Assembly: GCA_938004375.1 (NCBI GenBank)
Contig: CALKWH010000475.1
Coordinates: 1-64,000, forward strand
Reading direction: 5' to 3'
DNA length: 64,000 bases
Source: an uncultured Pseudomonadota bacterium
Lineage (GTDB): Bacteria; Myxococcota_A; Polyangia; HGW-17
The translations under genes and the position numbers were made by a program. The notes under the pieces were generated by a model. That model saw only the letters and a program-made list of their open reading frames with translations, was not told the DNA's origin and did not search any database. How positions within the stretch are numbered: position 1 is the first letter of the stretch; the number at the start of each line of letters is the position of its first letter. This document shows positions 32,630-40,344 of this stretch, in pieces.

Positions 32630-33733
32630 TCACTTGACCTCCCGGTATTTGAGATAACCGTCCAGCACGTCGTCGAGGCGGGAGACGATGCTCATCTGGT
32701 CGTAGAACAGGCTGTCCTGAATCCGGAAGATCAGGTTCCGGTCCAGGTTGAGCTTGCGGGAGACGTTGGCCAACTGGGCGGCCCGGGCGGCGTGGGTGCG
32801 GGCCTTCATGGCCTTCTGGAACTTCTTGACGTCGCAGTCCATGATCTCGCACAGGGCGGTGTAGTTCCCCCGCACGAACACGTTCTGCCCCTCCTGGGAG
32901 AACCGCTCGTGGAGCTCCTCGAAGGCCCCGTCGCCCTTCTGCGCCAGAATCTCGAGCATGGCCTCCATCGTCTGCGTGTGGCGACCCCGCTGCGCGGGCA
33001 GGGGGATGACGTTGACCTTGACCTTCTGGTCGTACTTGCGCAGGGCGGCCTTGAGGGCGGCGAACACCCGCTGCTCGTAGGTGCTGACGTAGGCGGCGTA
33101 CCAGGTGATGGTGATCGGGGCCGACGAGGCGCCCTTGGTCAGGGTGGGCCAGCCCTCGGGCAGGCTCTCGGCCAGGAGCGCGTCGAGCCCGGCGGGCAGC
33201 GAGTTGCGGTTCTCCTCGACGAGGCTGGTCCACTGCTCGCGCTCGCGCTGCTCCTTCTGGCGCTCACGTTCTGCCTCGGCCTTCTTTCGCTCGCGCTCGG
33301 CCTCGTCCTGGCGCTGCTTCACCTCGTTCTGGATGCGCTGCTGGTGCTCCTGGGCGCCGCGGGTGGCGAAAAAGGCGACGGTCCCGCCGATGATCAGGGT
33401 GGTGAAGATGATGATCGCGGGCAGCACGGCCGCCACCTTGGTCGCCTGCTGGGCCCGGCCCATGGCCTGCTGCACCTGCCGCTGGACCTTGGGGTCCAGG
33501 GCGTTGGGCACGATGATCACCTGCTGCGGCGGCGCGGGCGCCCGGGGTCCGCGGGCGGGCGGATCGTCGTCCGCGAACAGGTCCTCGACCTCCTCGTCCG
33601 AGGGGCCGTCGTCCTCGTCGAACACCAGCGTGTTGCCGCAATATTGACACTTCACGGAGCTGGCCCCCGGATCGTTGGAGATCGAGGCACCGCAGGCGGG
33701 GCAGTTCAGGGAGGCGAGCTGGGGCTTTTTCAT
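32630..33733 (-). CDS. Zinc-ribbon membrane protein with coiled coil and Cys-less DsbA-like thioredoxin domain
   Basis: The start ATG at 33733 gives 367 residues. A zinc ribbon (CPAC…CQYC, residues ~11-33) is followed by an acidic/Pro linker, a membrane helix (~100-125), and a charged coiled coil ('RQDEAERERKKAEAERERQKEQ'; ~130-175). The last ~180 residues fit the DsbA/thioredoxin-4 fold: 'SSAPITITWYAAYVSTYEQRVFAAL' where active relatives have a CxxC, then 'KVKVNVIPLPAQRGRHTQTMEAML' and 'FEELHERFSQEGQN'. No CxxC remains, so redox catalysis is unlikely; binding is more probable. It is divergent from msrA and coupled to the 44-residue gene. Confidence 0.78.
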   Translation of the reverse strand: MKKPQLASLNCPACGASISNDPGASSVKCQYCGNTLVFDEDDGPSDEEVEDLFADDDPPARGPRAPAPPQQVIIVPNALDPKVQRQVQQAMGRAQQATKVAAVLPAIIIFTTLIIGGTVAFFATRGAQEHQQRIQNEVKQRQDEAERERKKAEAERERQKEQREREQWTSLVEENRNSLPAGLDALLAESLPEGWPTLTKGASSAPITITWYAAYVSTYEQRVFAALKAALRKYDQKVKVNVIPLPAQRGRHTQTMEAMLEILAQKGDGAFEELHERFSQEGQNVFVRGNYTALCEIMDCDVKKFQKAMKARTHAARAAQLANVSRKLNLDRNLIFRIQDSLFYDQMSIVSRLDDVLDGYLKYREVK

Positions 33734-33740
33734 GACGTTT

Positions 33741-33769
33741 CCTATAACCGCCTTGACATTTTTTGTCAA
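33741..33769 (-). promoter_or_regulatory. Promoter for the zinc-ribbon gene, within an inverted repeat
   Basis: On the minus strand TTGACA (33764-33769) and TATAGG (33741-33746) are 17 bases apart. The -35 is one arm of a perfect inverted repeat TTGACA-N5-TGTCAA (33753-33769), so a repressor could sit there. The expected start site is at about 33734, next to the ATG at 33733, so the mRNA would be leaderless. The plus-strand arm may likewise serve msrA. Confidence 0.5.
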
Positions 33770-33803
33770 CCGGGGAACCCTGATCGGACCAAGGAGGAGG
33801 GCC

Positions 33804-34307
33804 ATGAATCCCGAAACCGAGACGCGAAGAGCCTACCTGGCCGGCGGCTGCTTCTGGGGCGTGGAGTACCACCTGCGGCGCCTGCCGGGCGTGCGGTCGG
33901 TGATCTCCGGCTTCATGGGCGGCGCCCTCGAACGCCCCACCTACCGGCAGGTATGCGCCGGCGGCACCGGACACCTCGAGACTGTCGAGGTGACCTACGA
34001 TCCGGCGGTCACCTCGTTCGAGGCCATCGCGCGGCGGTTCTTCGAGATCCATGATCCCACCCAACGGGACCGCCAGGGCCCCGACGTGGGGGTGCAGTAC
34101 CGCAGCGCGGTGTTCTACGCGAACGAGCAGGAGCGGCAGGTCGCCCAGGGATTGATCGCACAATTGATTCACAATGGCTATGACGTGGTTACCGAGCTCT
34201 TGCCCGCAGGAATCTTCTGGCCCGCCGAGGACTATCATCAAGAATACTACGATCGCCACGGGAAGGAGCCGGCCTGCCACTGGCCGGTGGCCCGCTTCGA
34301 TCGATAA
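33804..34307 (+). CDS. msrA: Peptide methionine sulfoxide reductase A
   Basis: MsrA reduces S-methionine sulfoxide in proteins. The active-site motif GCFWG (Cys16) is at the expected position, followed by 'GFMGG' and 'HLETVEVTYDP', with 'IHDPTQ..RQG.D.G.QYRS' and 'YHQEYYDR' in the family order. The 167-residue length is typical. A strong AAGGAGGAGG precedes the ATG. It is divergent from the zinc-ribbon/DsbA-like gene, with the two sharing a 70-base spacer that carries an inverted repeat, so oxidative-stress co-regulation is possible. Confidence 0.95.
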   Translation: MNPETETRRAYLAGGCFWGVEYHLRRLPGVRSVISGFMGGALERPTYRQVCAGGTGHLETVEVTYDPAVTSFEAIARRFFEIHDPTQRDRQGPDVGVQYRSAVFYANEQERQVAQGLIAQLIHNGYDVVTELLPAGIFWPAEDYHQEYYDRHGKEPACHWPVARFDR

Positions 34308-34382
34308 CACATACAGCTTGCCAAGGAGGCCGGTTTTTGTCAGGATACGGGCCGGTCGAACACCGAAGGGACGCCGGAATAC

Positions 34383-34964
34383 ATGTCTAACGAACACCCT
34401 GCCACTTGCTCCGAGCCGGGAGCCTGCCACGTGGTGACCCGCGACGAGGCCTTCTTCGAGGTCGAGCGGGCCGTGCGGTTCTCGTGGTGGCAGAAGCTGG
34501 GTTATTTCGTCAGTTACAACCGGTACGCCCTGCTGATCCTGATCCTGAGCATGGCCATCCCCGGGCTGCTGTTCCGCTACGCCCGCTGGTACCTCTGGGT
34601 GCCCGCCGCCCTCGTCGCCCTGCGCGCCCTGTACTGGGCCTGGCACATCGCCCGCCAGTACCCCAAGAAGCTGCACATCACCAAGAAACTGCTGCTGGCC
34701 CAGCGGCAGGGCACCTTTCAGAGCCCCGACGTCGTGAAGTACTGCGGGGATCCGTGCTACCGCGTGGTCGCCCACCACGCCCTCGCGCAGGCCGGCACTC
34801 CCGCCGCCGAGCGCCGCCGCCTGGTGCGCGGCTACGTCGATCAAGCGCACGATCTGGCCCACTCCCTGGTCTTCGTCGACCGAGAGAAGGGCCGCATTGT
34901 GACCATCATCAACGGTGTGACCACAGAAAAACCCCTCACCCCACAGGAGATGACGAATGGTTAA
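34383..34964 (+). CDS. Two-helix membrane protein of unknown function
   Basis: The 193-residue product has a polar, Cys-containing N-terminus (CSEPGACH), two hydrophobic helices (~48-67 and ~71-90), and a ~100-residue cytoplasmic C-terminal half with Cys (KYCGDPCYR). There is no signal peptide. Its stop overlaps the start of the next gene by eight bases, and that gene is a PH-like protein, so the pair probably act together. No family recognised. Confidence 0.65.
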   Translation: MSNEHPATCSEPGACHVVTRDEAFFEVERAVRFSWWQKLGYFVSYNRYALLILILSMAIPGLLFRYARWYLWVPAALVALRALYWAWHIARQYPKKLHITKKLLLAQRQGTFQSPDVVKYCGDPCYRVVAHHALAQAGTPAAERRRLVRGYVDQAHDLAHSLVFVDREKGRIVTIINGVTTEKPLTPQEMTNG

Positions 34965-35415
34965 CATGACCCCGAAGACCCAGGAAGCCCTCAACAACGT
35001 CCAGATGCTGCAGGGCGAGGAGATCCAGTACGCCGTGCAGGCCGACGGCTTCTTCGTCGGCACCAGCCCCATCGAGAAGTTGATGGCCAAGATCCAGGCG
35101 TTCTTCACGAAGATCACGGGCGGCCACATCCGCATGTTCCTCGTGCTCACCAACCAGCGCGTGCTGCTCATCGAGTCCACGGCCAAATGCTGCGGCTTCC
35201 AGGCCTCCCGCGTCGTTCACACGATCGCCACGAAGTCCATCGTCGAGGCCGGCACCACGCGCGAGACCACCTGGTGCTGCTTCCACACCCGCATGATCCA
35301 GGTCGAGAGCCTGACCCAGAAGTACGTGCTGGTGGCCAAGACCATGACCGACCCGGAGATGATGGAGTTCATCACCCGCATGTCGCTGCTGATCGTGCAG
35401 AACCCGGTCCGCTAG
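34957..35415 (+). CDS. Bacterial PH-like domain protein
   Basis: The 152-residue protein lacks membrane helices and a signal. The beta-rich order ('GEEIQYAVQADGFFVG', 'MFLVLTNQRVLLIESTA', 'HTIATKSIVEAGTT') recalls bPH/YokE-like proteins, where the 'LVLTNQRVLL' block is characteristic. Its ATG lies within the end of the upstream membrane-protein gene. Function unknown; a regulatory or lipid-binding role for the pair is a guess. Confidence 0.6.
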   Translation: MVNMTPKTQEALNNVQMLQGEEIQYAVQADGFFVGTSPIEKLMAKIQAFFTKITGGHIRMFLVLTNQRVLLIESTAKCCGFQASRVVHTIATKSIVEAGTTRETTWCCFHTRMIQVESLTQKYVLVAKTMTDPEMMEFITRMSLLIVQNPVR

Positions 35416-35447
35416 CCGGCGCCGGTCCTGCCCAGAAAAGCCGGAGC

Positions 35448-35462
35448 CTTCCGGCCCGGAAG
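35448..35462 (+). other. GC-rich hairpin upstream of iorA
   Basis: CTTCCGG-C-CCGGAAG is a perfect 7-bp inverted repeat in the 100-base spacer between the PH-like gene and iorA. No T-run follows, so it may be a weak terminator, an mRNA structure or a binding site. Confidence 0.4.
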
Positions 35463-35515
35463 CCGGTTCGTCCGGCGCGACCTCTTCGCAATCCCTTGAA
35501 AGGAGGACCCCGCCC

Positions 35516-37477
35516 ATGGCCGAGCCTTCCCTGACAGCCCCTGAAGCCTGGTCCGAGATCGTCATGGGGAACACCGCCATCGTGCGCGCCATGGCCGTCT
35601 CGGGCACCCGCGTGGTGACCGCCTACCCCGGGTCGCCCACCCCCGAGATCGCCGAGGCCATCGGCCGGATCCCCGCCGGGGAGCGGCCGTTCTTCTTCGA
35701 GTTCTCGACCAACGAGAAGGTCGCCACCGAGGTGGCCTTCGGCGCGTCGATCAACGGCCACCTGGCCTGCGTCTTTTTCAAGAGCGTGGGGCTCAACGTG
35801 GCCGCGGACACCTTCGTGCAGTTGTCCATGATGGAGCTCGTCGGCGGGATGGTGATCGTCCTGGGCGACGATCCCGGCTGCAACTCGAGCCAGAACGAGC
35901 AGGACAACCGGCACCTCGCCCGGCTCTGCTACACGCCGGTCTGGGAGCCCATGGACCCGCAGGAGGTGCACGACATGTACCTCGAGGCCGCCGCCTGGTC
36001 GCAAGAGCAGCACATGCCCGTGATCCTGCGGCTCTCCACCCACGTGTGCCACGCCAAGATGCGCGTGCGCTCGGCGGCCTTCACGCCGGCGCCGCACAAC
36101 GACGCGCCCCGGTTCGACCCCGCCGCCGGCCCCTATCTGCCGATCACCAAACTGGTGGCCCCCCTCAAGCGCCGGGCGCTGGAGAAGCTCGAGCGCACCC
36201 GGGAGAAAGCCGAGACCACGCCGTTTTTGAAGGTCCTACCGGGCGTTCCAGGCACCCGCCGCGGCGTGATCACCGCCGGGCTACCCACGGCCAGCCTGCT
36301 CGAGGTCCTCGAGGGCAGCGCCCTGGGACAGGGCGTCGAAGGTCCCCCAAACGTGCTGCGCCTGGGCCTGGTGCATCCCCTGCCCGTGCGCGCCGTCACC
36401 GACTTTCTGCGGTCCCACGACGAGGTCAAGATCCTCGAGGAGCTCGACGACTTCCTCGAGCAGGGCGTCGTCGCCGCCGCCTACCGGGCCGGCCTCTCGT
36501 GCCGGATCCGGGGCAAGGAGGACCGCGAGGAGTGGATCGGCGAGTACACGCCACCCAAGGTCCGCGAAATCCTGCACGCCACCTGGCCCGAACTCATCCC
36601 GGCCGCCGCACCCGCGACGCCGGGTCCGTCGCCCGACGCTCCGTCGGTCGACGCTCCGTCGGCCGACGCTCCGTCCGCCCGGGCCCCCCAGATGTGCCCG
36701 GGCTGCGGCCACCGCAGCGCTTTTTACGCCATCTCCCAGGCGCTCGCGGCCGAGGACATCACGGTGGCCGACATCGGCTGCCACACCCTGGGCTTCCTGC
36801 CGCCCTACCACATGGGTCAGGTTCTCCTGTGCATGGGCGCCTCCTGCGGCATCGCGGCGGGCCTCTCCCTGTTCCAGCGGTCCCGGCGGGTGGTCGCCTT
36901 CCTCGGCGACAGCACGTTCTTCCACGCCGGCCTCCCGGGGGTGATCAACGCGCTGTTCAACCGCCACGACTTCACGCTCATCGTCATGGAGAACGGCACC
37001 ACCGCCATGACCGGACACCAGGCCCACGCCGGCTCCGGCGAGAACTTCAACGGCCCGACGACGGCGATTTCGATCCGCGACCTGCTCGTGTCCCTGGGCG
37101 CCACCGTGCGCGAGGTCGACACCTATCAACAGGCGAAACTGACCCAGCTCGTACGCGAAGCCAACGAGGCCGGCGGATTCCAGGTGGTCATCGCGCGCCA
37201 CCCGTGCATGCTCGCCCACCAGCGCCGCGAGACGAGGAAGCCCGGCTTCGTGAAGCGCCAGGTGCGGATCCTGGCGGAGAAGTGCGACCAGCGGCACGTG
37301 TGCGTGAAGCAGTTCGGCTGCCCGTCGTTCTTCCTCGAGCCCTCGGGCGCCGTCCACGTCAACGCGGACCTGTGCATCGGGGACGGCTCCTGCCTGCAGA
37401 CCTGCCCCACGAAGGCCATCGCCCCGCCGGCGCCCGTGAAACAGGAGACCGCGCCCACGAAACAGGAGGCGCCATGA
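35516..37477 (+). CDS. iorA: Indolepyruvate:ferredoxin oxidoreductase, alpha subunit, with altered Fe-S motifs
   Basis: IorAB oxidises aryl-pyruvates to acyl-CoA with ferredoxin as acceptor. The 653-residue chain has the N-terminal pyrimidine-binding block ('GNTAIVRAMAVSG', 'AYPGSPTPEI'). An unusual 'PSPDAPSVDAPSADAP' linker precedes 'MCPGCGHRSAFYAI', and the TPP block 'GDSTFFHAGLPGVINALFN…MENGTTAMTGHQ' follows. The C-terminal ferredoxin part departs from the usual two CxxCxxC clusters: motif 1 is C590-DQRHV-C596…C602 (Arg593 in place of Cys II) and motif 2 is C620-IGD-GS-C626…C630 (Asp623 in place of Cys II). AAAGGAGG precedes the ATG. It is coupled to iorB by an ATGA overlap. Confidence 0.9.
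   Translation: MAEPSLTAPEAWSEIVMGNTAIVRAMAVSGTRVVTAYPGSPTPEIAEAIGRIPAGERPFFFEFSTNEKVATEVAFGASINGHLACVFFKSVGLNVAADTFVQLSMMELVGGMVIVLGDDPGCNSSQNEQDNRHLARLCYTPVWEPMDPQEVHDMYLEAAAWSQEQHMPVILRLSTHVCHAKMRVRSAAFTPAPHNDAPRFDPAAGPYLPITKLVAPLKRRALEKLERTREKAETTPFLKVLPGVPGTRRGVITAGLPTASLLEVLEGSALGQGVEGPPNVLRLGLVHPLPVRAVTDFLRSHDEVKILEELDDFLEQGVVAAAYRAGLSCRIRGKEDREEWIGEYTPPKVREILHATWPELIPAAAPATPGPSPDAPSVDAPSADAPSARAPQMCPGCGHRSAFYAISQALAAEDITVADIGCHTLGFLPPYHMGQVLLCMGASCGIAAGLSLFQRSRRVVAFLGDSTFFHAGLPGVINALFNRHDFTLIVMENGTTAMTGHQAHAGSGENFNGPTTAISIRDLLVSLGATVREVDTYQQAKLTQLVREANEAGGFQVVIARHPCMLAHQRRETRKPGFVKRQVRILAEKCDQRHVCVKQFGCPSFFLEPSGAVHVNADLCIGDGSCLQTCPTKAIAPPAPVKQETAPTKQEAP
36634..36678 (+). repeat. 15-bp triple repeat in the iorA linker
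   Basis: Three near-perfect copies of CGACGCTCCGTCGGT(C) at 36634, 36649 and 36664 code for the D-A-P-S-x linker between the two TPP half-domains. This is probably a replication-slippage expansion. Confidence 0.85.
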
Positions 37478-38070
37478 CCACCACGCAGATTTACATGATC
37501 GGAGTCGGCGGCCAAGGCATCGGCCTGCTCGCCGAGGTGCTCGCCCACGCGGGCGATCGGGCCGGGCTCGCCATCCGGGCCGTGGACACCCACGGGCTCG
37601 CCCAGCGGGGCGGCTCGGTGGAGAGCTTTTTGCGCGTGGGGACATGCGTCTTCTCGCCGCTGGTGGCCCCCGGCGAGGCGGATCTGGTGGTCGCCCTGGA
37701 GCGCACCGAGGCCCTGCGCGGGCTGTGCACGTACGCCCGCCCCGGGGGCCGCCTGGTGTGGTACGAGACCGCTTGGCAGCCGCTGGCCGTGCGCCTGGGC
37801 CGCGAGGCCCCCGTCGAGCACGCGGCCATCCTCGCCCGCGCGGCGGCCCTGGGCGTCACCGCGCGCCCGGTGCACGTGCCCGATCTGCCCGACACCCGCA
37901 TGCAGAACGTGGCCGTGCTGGCCACCGTCGCCGGGCTGGGGTGGATCCCCGGCATCGCCCCCGCCCACTACCGGGAGGCCCTGACCGCGCTGGTTCCCCC
38001 CCGCGCCGCGGCCGCCAACCTCGCCCTGTTCGACGCGGTCCTCGCCGCGAGCGGAGCCGATCCCGCATGA
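37474..38070 (+). CDS. iorB: Indolepyruvate:ferredoxin oxidoreductase, beta subunit
   Basis: The 198-residue gamma-type subunit supplies the CoA-binding part of the 2-oxoacid oxidoreductase. It opens with the typical 'IYMIGVGGQGIGLLAEVLAHAG', followed by 'VDTHGLAQRGGSVESFLRVG' (the family's 'qRGG' block) and 'SPLVAPGEADLVVALE'. Its ATG overlaps the iorA stop (ATGA), with AGGAGGCG as ribosome binding site. It is in turn coupled to the SpoA-domain gene by ATGA. Confidence 0.92.
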   Translation: MTTTQIYMIGVGGQGIGLLAEVLAHAGDRAGLAIRAVDTHGLAQRGGSVESFLRVGTCVFSPLVAPGEADLVVALERTEALRGLCTYARPGGRLVWYETAWQPLAVRLGREAPVEHAAILARAAALGVTARPVHVPDLPDTRMQNVAVLATVAGLGWIPGIAPAHYREALTALVPPRAAAANLALFDAVLAASGADPA

Positions 38071-39023
38071 TCCCGCCCGCGCTCTTCGCCCGGCTGCCCC
38101 GGATCGCCCCACAGGATCCGGCCGCCCGGCGTCACCGCGCCCTGCTCGCCCGCTACCTCGCGGGCCCGCTCCCGGCCGTGGGCGAGGTCCTCGGCGAGCC
38201 CTGCGCCCTCGAACCCGCGCCCGATCGCTCCGGCGCCCCGGACGCCTGGTGGCGCCTCGCGTCGGGCGCCCACGTGGGCCTCGCCGGCGCCGCCCTGGAC
38301 GCCCTGCGGTTGTTCCACGGACGCGCCGCGCTCCCCTCGGGGCCCGACGACCTCTTCGCCCGCCTCGCCGTGGACCGCCCGGCGGCGTTCTCCCGCGCCG
38401 TCCCCGCGCCCGCGCCCGCGGTGGACCCGACCCGACGCCTCGCGCTCTGGCTGCGTGCCCCCCGGGGCGACCTGGAATTAGTTTACCAGTTCCTTGATGA
38501 TTCCCCACCGGACTACCCCGTGCGCTCCCGCGCCCTGGACTTCGAGTTCCCCTGCAGCCTGGTCTTTGGTTTTTTATCCTTAGCTCATCTCACGGGCGCC
38601 CGACGCCAGGAGATGATCTTTCCTGGGTGGCCGACTAAAGATTCGGCCTATCTTGGCCGACATGACCTGTGGCTCCCGGTCCGCTTCGAGCGCGGTCGGT
38701 GGGTCGCAGGCGGAGGATGGTTCATGAAACCTTCGGCGCCCGATCATTTTCCACTTGAAATTTCGGTGGAAGTCGGAAGAATCCGCCTGCGGGGCAGCGA
38801 CCTCGCCGCCCTGACCCGGGGCGCCGTGCTCCCCCTGGGCGGCGCCTTCGGCGGCCAGGTGGACCTGGTCTGCGACAACCGGCTGCTGGCCCGGGCCGAG
38901 CTGGTCGTCGCCGGGGGTGAGCTGGCGCTCCGGCTCCTGACCGACGTGCCCATGTTTCCAGATTTTCCCCACCCCGGCGCAGCCCCGCCGGCACCGGGCG
39001 AGACGCCCACAGGTGACGCATGA
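38067..39023 (+). CDS. SpoA-domain protein (FliM/SctQ-like)
   Basis: The 318-residue protein ends with a SpoA/FliN-type domain at ~235-300: 'PLEISVEVGRIRLRGSDLAAL…GAVLPLGGAFGGQVDLVCDNRLLARAELVVAGGELALRLLTDV'. This domain occurs in flagellar switch proteins and type III secretion C-ring proteins (SctQ). The N-terminal ~150 residues are Ala/Pro-rich and not clearly FliM-like; a middle segment ('FEFPCSLVFGFLSLAHLTGARRQ') is AT-richer at DNA level. No flagellar or type III secretion gene is in the window. It is translationally coupled on both sides (ATGA with iorB and with the PilZ gene), so it belongs to this unit. Confidence 0.72.
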   Translation: MIPPALFARLPRIAPQDPAARRHRALLARYLAGPLPAVGEVLGEPCALEPAPDRSGAPDAWWRLASGAHVGLAGAALDALRLFHGRAALPSGPDDLFARLAVDRPAAFSRAVPAPAPAVDPTRRLALWLRAPRGDLELVYQFLDDSPPDYPVRSRALDFEFPCSLVFGFLSLAHLTGARRQEMIFPGWPTKDSAYLGRHDLWLPVRFERGRWVAGGGWFMKPSAPDHFPLEISVEVGRIRLRGSDLAALTRGAVLPLGGAFGGQVDLVCDNRLLARAELVVAGGELALRLLTDVPMFPDFPHPGAAPPAPGETPTGDA

Positions 39024-39364
39024 CGATGAATCCCTCGACCCGACGCGTGAACCAACGCCACGACGTGCAGCTGCCCCTGGAGGTGATCTCCGGAGACACC
39101 AGCCGGCCGGCGGTCATCCAGAACATGTCCGTTGGTGGCCTCTATTTCCACTGCGATTTTCCCGTGGAACGCCAGCAGTTGTTCACCGTGGTGTTCAGCA
39201 TCCCCACGCTGGACGTGCCGGTGCGCGTCGATACCGTGGTGCGCTGGACGGAGAAACTCGGTGAGGCGACCACGGGCGTGGGCGTGCAGTTCCTCGGCCT
39301 CAAGGCCCGCGAGGTCTGGGCCATCACCAAGTTCTTCACCTCCCTCTCGGTCTCGAACCTGTAG
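39020..39364 (+). CDS. PilZ-domain protein
   Basis: PilZ domains bind cyclic di-GMP. The 114-residue protein has the early arginine block ('RRVNQRHDVQLPLEV'; canonical RxxxR lies at the N-terminus), the (D/N)xSxxG motif as 'NMSVGGLYFH' at ~35-44, and 'GVGVQFLGL' near 88-96. It starts within the SpoA gene's stop (ATGA). Its last 29 bases overlap the end of the convergent LysR gene. c-di-GMP control of the SpoA partner is a natural guess. Confidence 0.87.
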   Translation: MTMNPSTRRVNQRHDVQLPLEVISGDTSRPAVIQNMSVGGLYFHCDFPVERQQLFTVVFSIPTLDVPVRVDTVVRWTEKLGEATTGVGVQFLGLKAREVWAITKFFTSLSVSNL

Positions 39365-40289
39365 TCCCTCCGTTCACCCCCTGCACCGGCGCGATGCCGT
39401 CGGCGTACTCCTCCAGGGACAATCTCTTCAGCGCGTCGGCCAGCCGGCGGTTCTTGTCGCGGCCGGCCCAGGCCTTTTTCTGATAGACGCAGAAGCGGTC
39501 CTCAGCGAGGGGCAGCCCGGGAAACAACTCCACCAAGCACCCCGTGGCCAACTCCCGCGTGACGCTGTAGCGCGGGACCAACGCCGCGCCGAGCCCCTCG
39601 CAGGCCGCGCCGATCATCCCGCGCAGGTGGGTGAGCTCCTGCACGCGGGAGAACACCGGACGGCGCGCCGCCGGGAGGGCCTCCATCAGGCGGTCCCACC
39701 AGGCCCCGCCCCGGTCCAGGGACAGCACCGTCAACCGCCCCAGCGCGGCGGGATCGGGCACGGGGTTCGTCCGCAGGAACGCCGGCGCGGCGACCACGAC
39801 GTACCGCTCGCGGAACAACTCGATGATCTCCAGCCGGGGATCGAGGTGCACCCGGCAGTCCACCACCAGGTCGACCTCGCCGGAGGCGAGCGGCGCCGCG
39901 AGCTCGTTGGAGAAGTGGAAATGCAGGCACAGGTCGGCGTGCTCCCGCATGAACGGGGCGAGCTTGGGCACCAGCACCTGGGTGCCGAACTCCACCGTGC
40001 ACCCCAGCACCAGGGGCTCGGCCAAAGTGCCGGCGGCCAGCTGGACCTCGACCTCCCCGATGGCGTCGAACGCGCGGTCGCACACCTCGTACAGGCGCCG
40101 GCCCGCCTCGGTGAGCTGGGCGCGCCGGGCCACGTGGCGGACCAGCTCGCGGCCCACCTCGGCCTCGAGGCGGCGCAGGGCGTGACTCACGGCCGAGGGC
40201 GTCAGGTGCAGGGCGGCCGCCGCGGCCGAATTGCTGCCGCGCCGGGCGACCTCGGTGAAGACCCTCAGGCGGTTGGGATCGGCGCTCAT
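39336..40289 (-). CDS. LysR-family transcriptional regulator
   Basis: The 317-residue regulator has an N-terminal winged helix-turn-helix ('FTEVARRGSNSAAAAALHLTPSAVSHALRRLEAEVG') and a C-terminal periplasmic-binding-like sensor domain. The C-terminus extends with 'GVNGGTTGSRPRGR'. It is divergent from the P5C dehydrogenase gene and shares its upstream region, which carries a T-N11-A box, so it probably regulates that gene and itself. Its 3' end overlaps the pilZ stop region by 29 bases. Confidence 0.93.
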   Translation of the reverse strand: MSADPNRLRVFTEVARRGSNSAAAAALHLTPSAVSHALRRLEAEVGRELVRHVARRAQLTEAGRRLYEVCDRAFDAIGEVEVQLAAGTLAEPLVLGCTVEFGTQVLVPKLAPFMREHADLCLHFHFSNELAAPLASGEVDLVVDCRVHLDPRLEIIELFRERYVVVAAPAFLRTNPVPDPAALGRLTVLSLDRGGAWWDRLMEALPAARRPVFSRVQELTHLRGMIGAACEGLGAALVPRYSVTRELATGCLVELFPGLPLAEDRFCVYQKKAWAGRDKNRRLADALKRLSLEEYADGIAPVQGVNGGTTGSRPRGR

Positions 40290-40329
40290 CGTCGCGCTCC
40301 TTCCGGGGCCTTCCGTGTCCCCGAGTTCG

Positions 40330-40344
40330 ATGAACAGAATTCAT
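40330..40344. promoter_or_regulatory. LysR-type T-N11-A operator
   Basis: ATGAA-CAGAA-TTCAT is a perfect dyad with T-N11-A spacing, about 100 bases from the pruA start and 40 bases from the LysR start. A looser ATGAA…TTCAT copy follows at 40352-40371. Confidence 0.6.

Noticed and set aside
34957-35415. Toxin-antitoxin reading of the overlapping small gene pair at 34383-35415
   Set aside because: The first protein has two membrane helices and a Cys-rich N-terminus and the second is PH-like. Neither resembles known toxin or antitoxin families, and sizes are larger than typical.
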